From: Patellaria atrata CBS 101060
Lineage: Eukaryota; Ascomycota; Dothideomycetes; Patellariales; Patellariaceae
Reading direction: 5' to 3'
Length of the DNA stretch: 64,000 nt
Assembly: GCA_010093705.1 (NCBI GenBank)
Contig: MU006090.1
Coordinates: 190,056 to 254,055 of the forward strand
Part shown: piece after piece, positions 63,079 to 64,000 of the stretch
Layout: each line of letters starts with the position of its first letter
Position numbering within the stretch: the stretch's first letter is position 1
The notes under the pieces: generated by a model
What the model saw: the letters and a program-made list of their open reading frames with translations, nothing else
Database searches by the model: none
Told to the model about the DNA's origin: nothing
Translations under genes and position numbers: made by a program

Positions 63079-64000
63079 TCATCTACAACTTCCTCGATCA
63101 TATCCATCAACTTGCATACTGAAATCGAGCTTTTCCTTCCGTCCTTCTTCATCGCAACCCAAATTTGCAGCTCGCAGAACAGCCCATCTAAGACCACTGA
63201 CGCCAAAGCGCTGTCCACCCGAAAGTGCGGCTTGTGAGCTAGTGACGATGATTTCTCCAAGGGCTTTCTGTCCTCGAGACTTTCTGGGTTGGATCTCCTC
63301 CCGAATTTCGGAGTATAGCTTCTGGAGAGTGGGTAGATTCATTGCGACACTCTGGGGCGATAGGCCCTTGTTTGATGCTAGAATCTTGTCAACCTTTGAG
63401 AGAACGATTTGATGCGGAACCCCATTTTCCCGCATCAATTGTAGCATCTGCCTGTCCGTTGATTTGATACCATGCTCCGCATCTATAAGTAAGAATGCTC
63501 TCCGTAACCTAGCGTATGGTCAGTCCTGGAATCATTGTATGACAATCTTAATCAACGATGAACGAAGCAATCGAGCTCGAATAAACATACTGTGTCCTCC
63601 TAGAAAGATACTTCACAATCTCCTCTCCCCATTCCCCCCTACTTCCCGACCCGTACCCTGGCATATCTGCCACTGTAACGCCACCTTTACCTATCCACCT
63701 TCTCCCCATTTCATCGTCATTCATCATCTTCCTAATCCCACCTCTACTACCCCCAACCCCAAAAAAATTCATCGTCCGCGTCTTTCCCGGTTTCTTACTC
63801 ACATATGCAATCTTTTGAACCGGTCGGTCCAGTAGAGCATTCAGTAGACTGCTTTTTCCAACATTGCTGCGGCCGAGAAATGCTACCTCGGGGGTTGAGG
63901 ATGGGGGTATTTTGCGGAATTTGTCGCTCGCGAAGAGAAATTGGGGTTCAGTGTTGGTGAAGAAACGGTTTGAGTACTTGAGTTGGTGCTCGGTTGGTGG
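63079..64000 (-). CDS. EngB/YihA-type GTPase, N-terminus cut by window edge
   Basis: GTPase of the EngB family; fungal nuclear-encoded members are probably mitochondrial and act in ribosome assembly. The segment shown has exons 63591-64000 (incomplete at 5') and 63079-63508 with an 82-base intron in phase. G1 is [18 protein letters not shown]2 lies in [13 protein letters not shown]3 is DMPGYGSG, G4 is VLSKVDK and the G5 region is VTSSQAAL. The part before G1 ([20 protein letters not shown]) fits the family. A poorly conserved loop ([20 protein letters not shown]) is inserted before G3. The start, and any transit peptide, lie beyond the window. Confidence 0.88.

Overview
The window is nuclear DNA from a filamentous ascomycete (Pezizomycotina). 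The signs are many short phase-consistent GT-AG introns, a single-polypeptide five-domain AROM protein, a velvet-domain regulator, two Zn(II)2Cys6 regulators, two P450s, a DHA2-type efflux transporter and secreted Cys-rich proteins with Kex2 sites. A member of the Leotiomycetes is my guess, without a decisive marker. Two assembly gaps (3830-4419 and 14463-14562) abut homopolymer or low-complexity sequence.

Layout. 0.8-2.7 kb: P450 gene (+). 2.7-5.6 kb: gene-free, with a gap. 5.6-8.0 kb: large regulator with an internal zinc cluster (-). 8.0-12.8 kb: gene-poor DNA with two tandem repeats. 12.8-15.4 kb: a GC-rich gene of unknown function and a low-complexity putative gene crossing a gap (both -). 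16.1-17.1 kb: beta-carbonic anhydrase (-). 18.0-19.6 kb: VosA-like velvet gene of eight exons (-). 19.6-24.8 kb: gene-poor. 24.8-35.4 kb: P450 (-), F-box protein (+), GNAT acetyltransferase (-), Zn2Cys6 regulator (-) and major-facilitator exporter (+), with two divergent promoters. 36.1-36.9 kb: Stn1-like telomere protein (-). 37.9-43.1 kb: small Cys-rich surface protein (+), RIB2-type deaminase (-) divergent from a DNAJC9-like J protein (+), and a modular secreted Cys-rich protein (+). 43.9-45.2 kb: flavohemoglobin (-). 45.2-53.0 kb: long gene-free stretch. 53.0-54.6 kb: four-finger C2H2 regulator (+). 55.8-60.6 kb: AROM (+). 61.0-62.4 kb: F-box protein with a Cys-rich C-terminal half (-). 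63.1 kb to the end: EngB-type GTPase (-), cut by the window edge.

How genes may work together. The regulator and exporter at 30.7-35.4 kb share a 478-bp divergent promoter, the usual arrangement for a pathway-specific activator and its efflux pump. The P450 4-6 kb away could belong to the same detoxification or small-metabolite module, but no backbone synthase is present. AROM, the deaminase (riboflavin pathway), carbonic anhydrase, Stn1, the J protein and the EngB GTPase are housekeeping. VosA, the C2H2 protein and the 5.6-kb regulator are developmental or transcriptional regulators. Exon models were made by reading frames through GT-AG junctions; the multi-exon models whose sums I report were checked for exon lengths divisible by three. 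No mobile element was convincing. I found no new multi-gene system I would defend. The best leads are the regulator/exporter/P450 group, the modular secreted protein, the F-box protein with a reassembled Cys-pair motif, and the 10-bp six-copy array at 8.84 kb.
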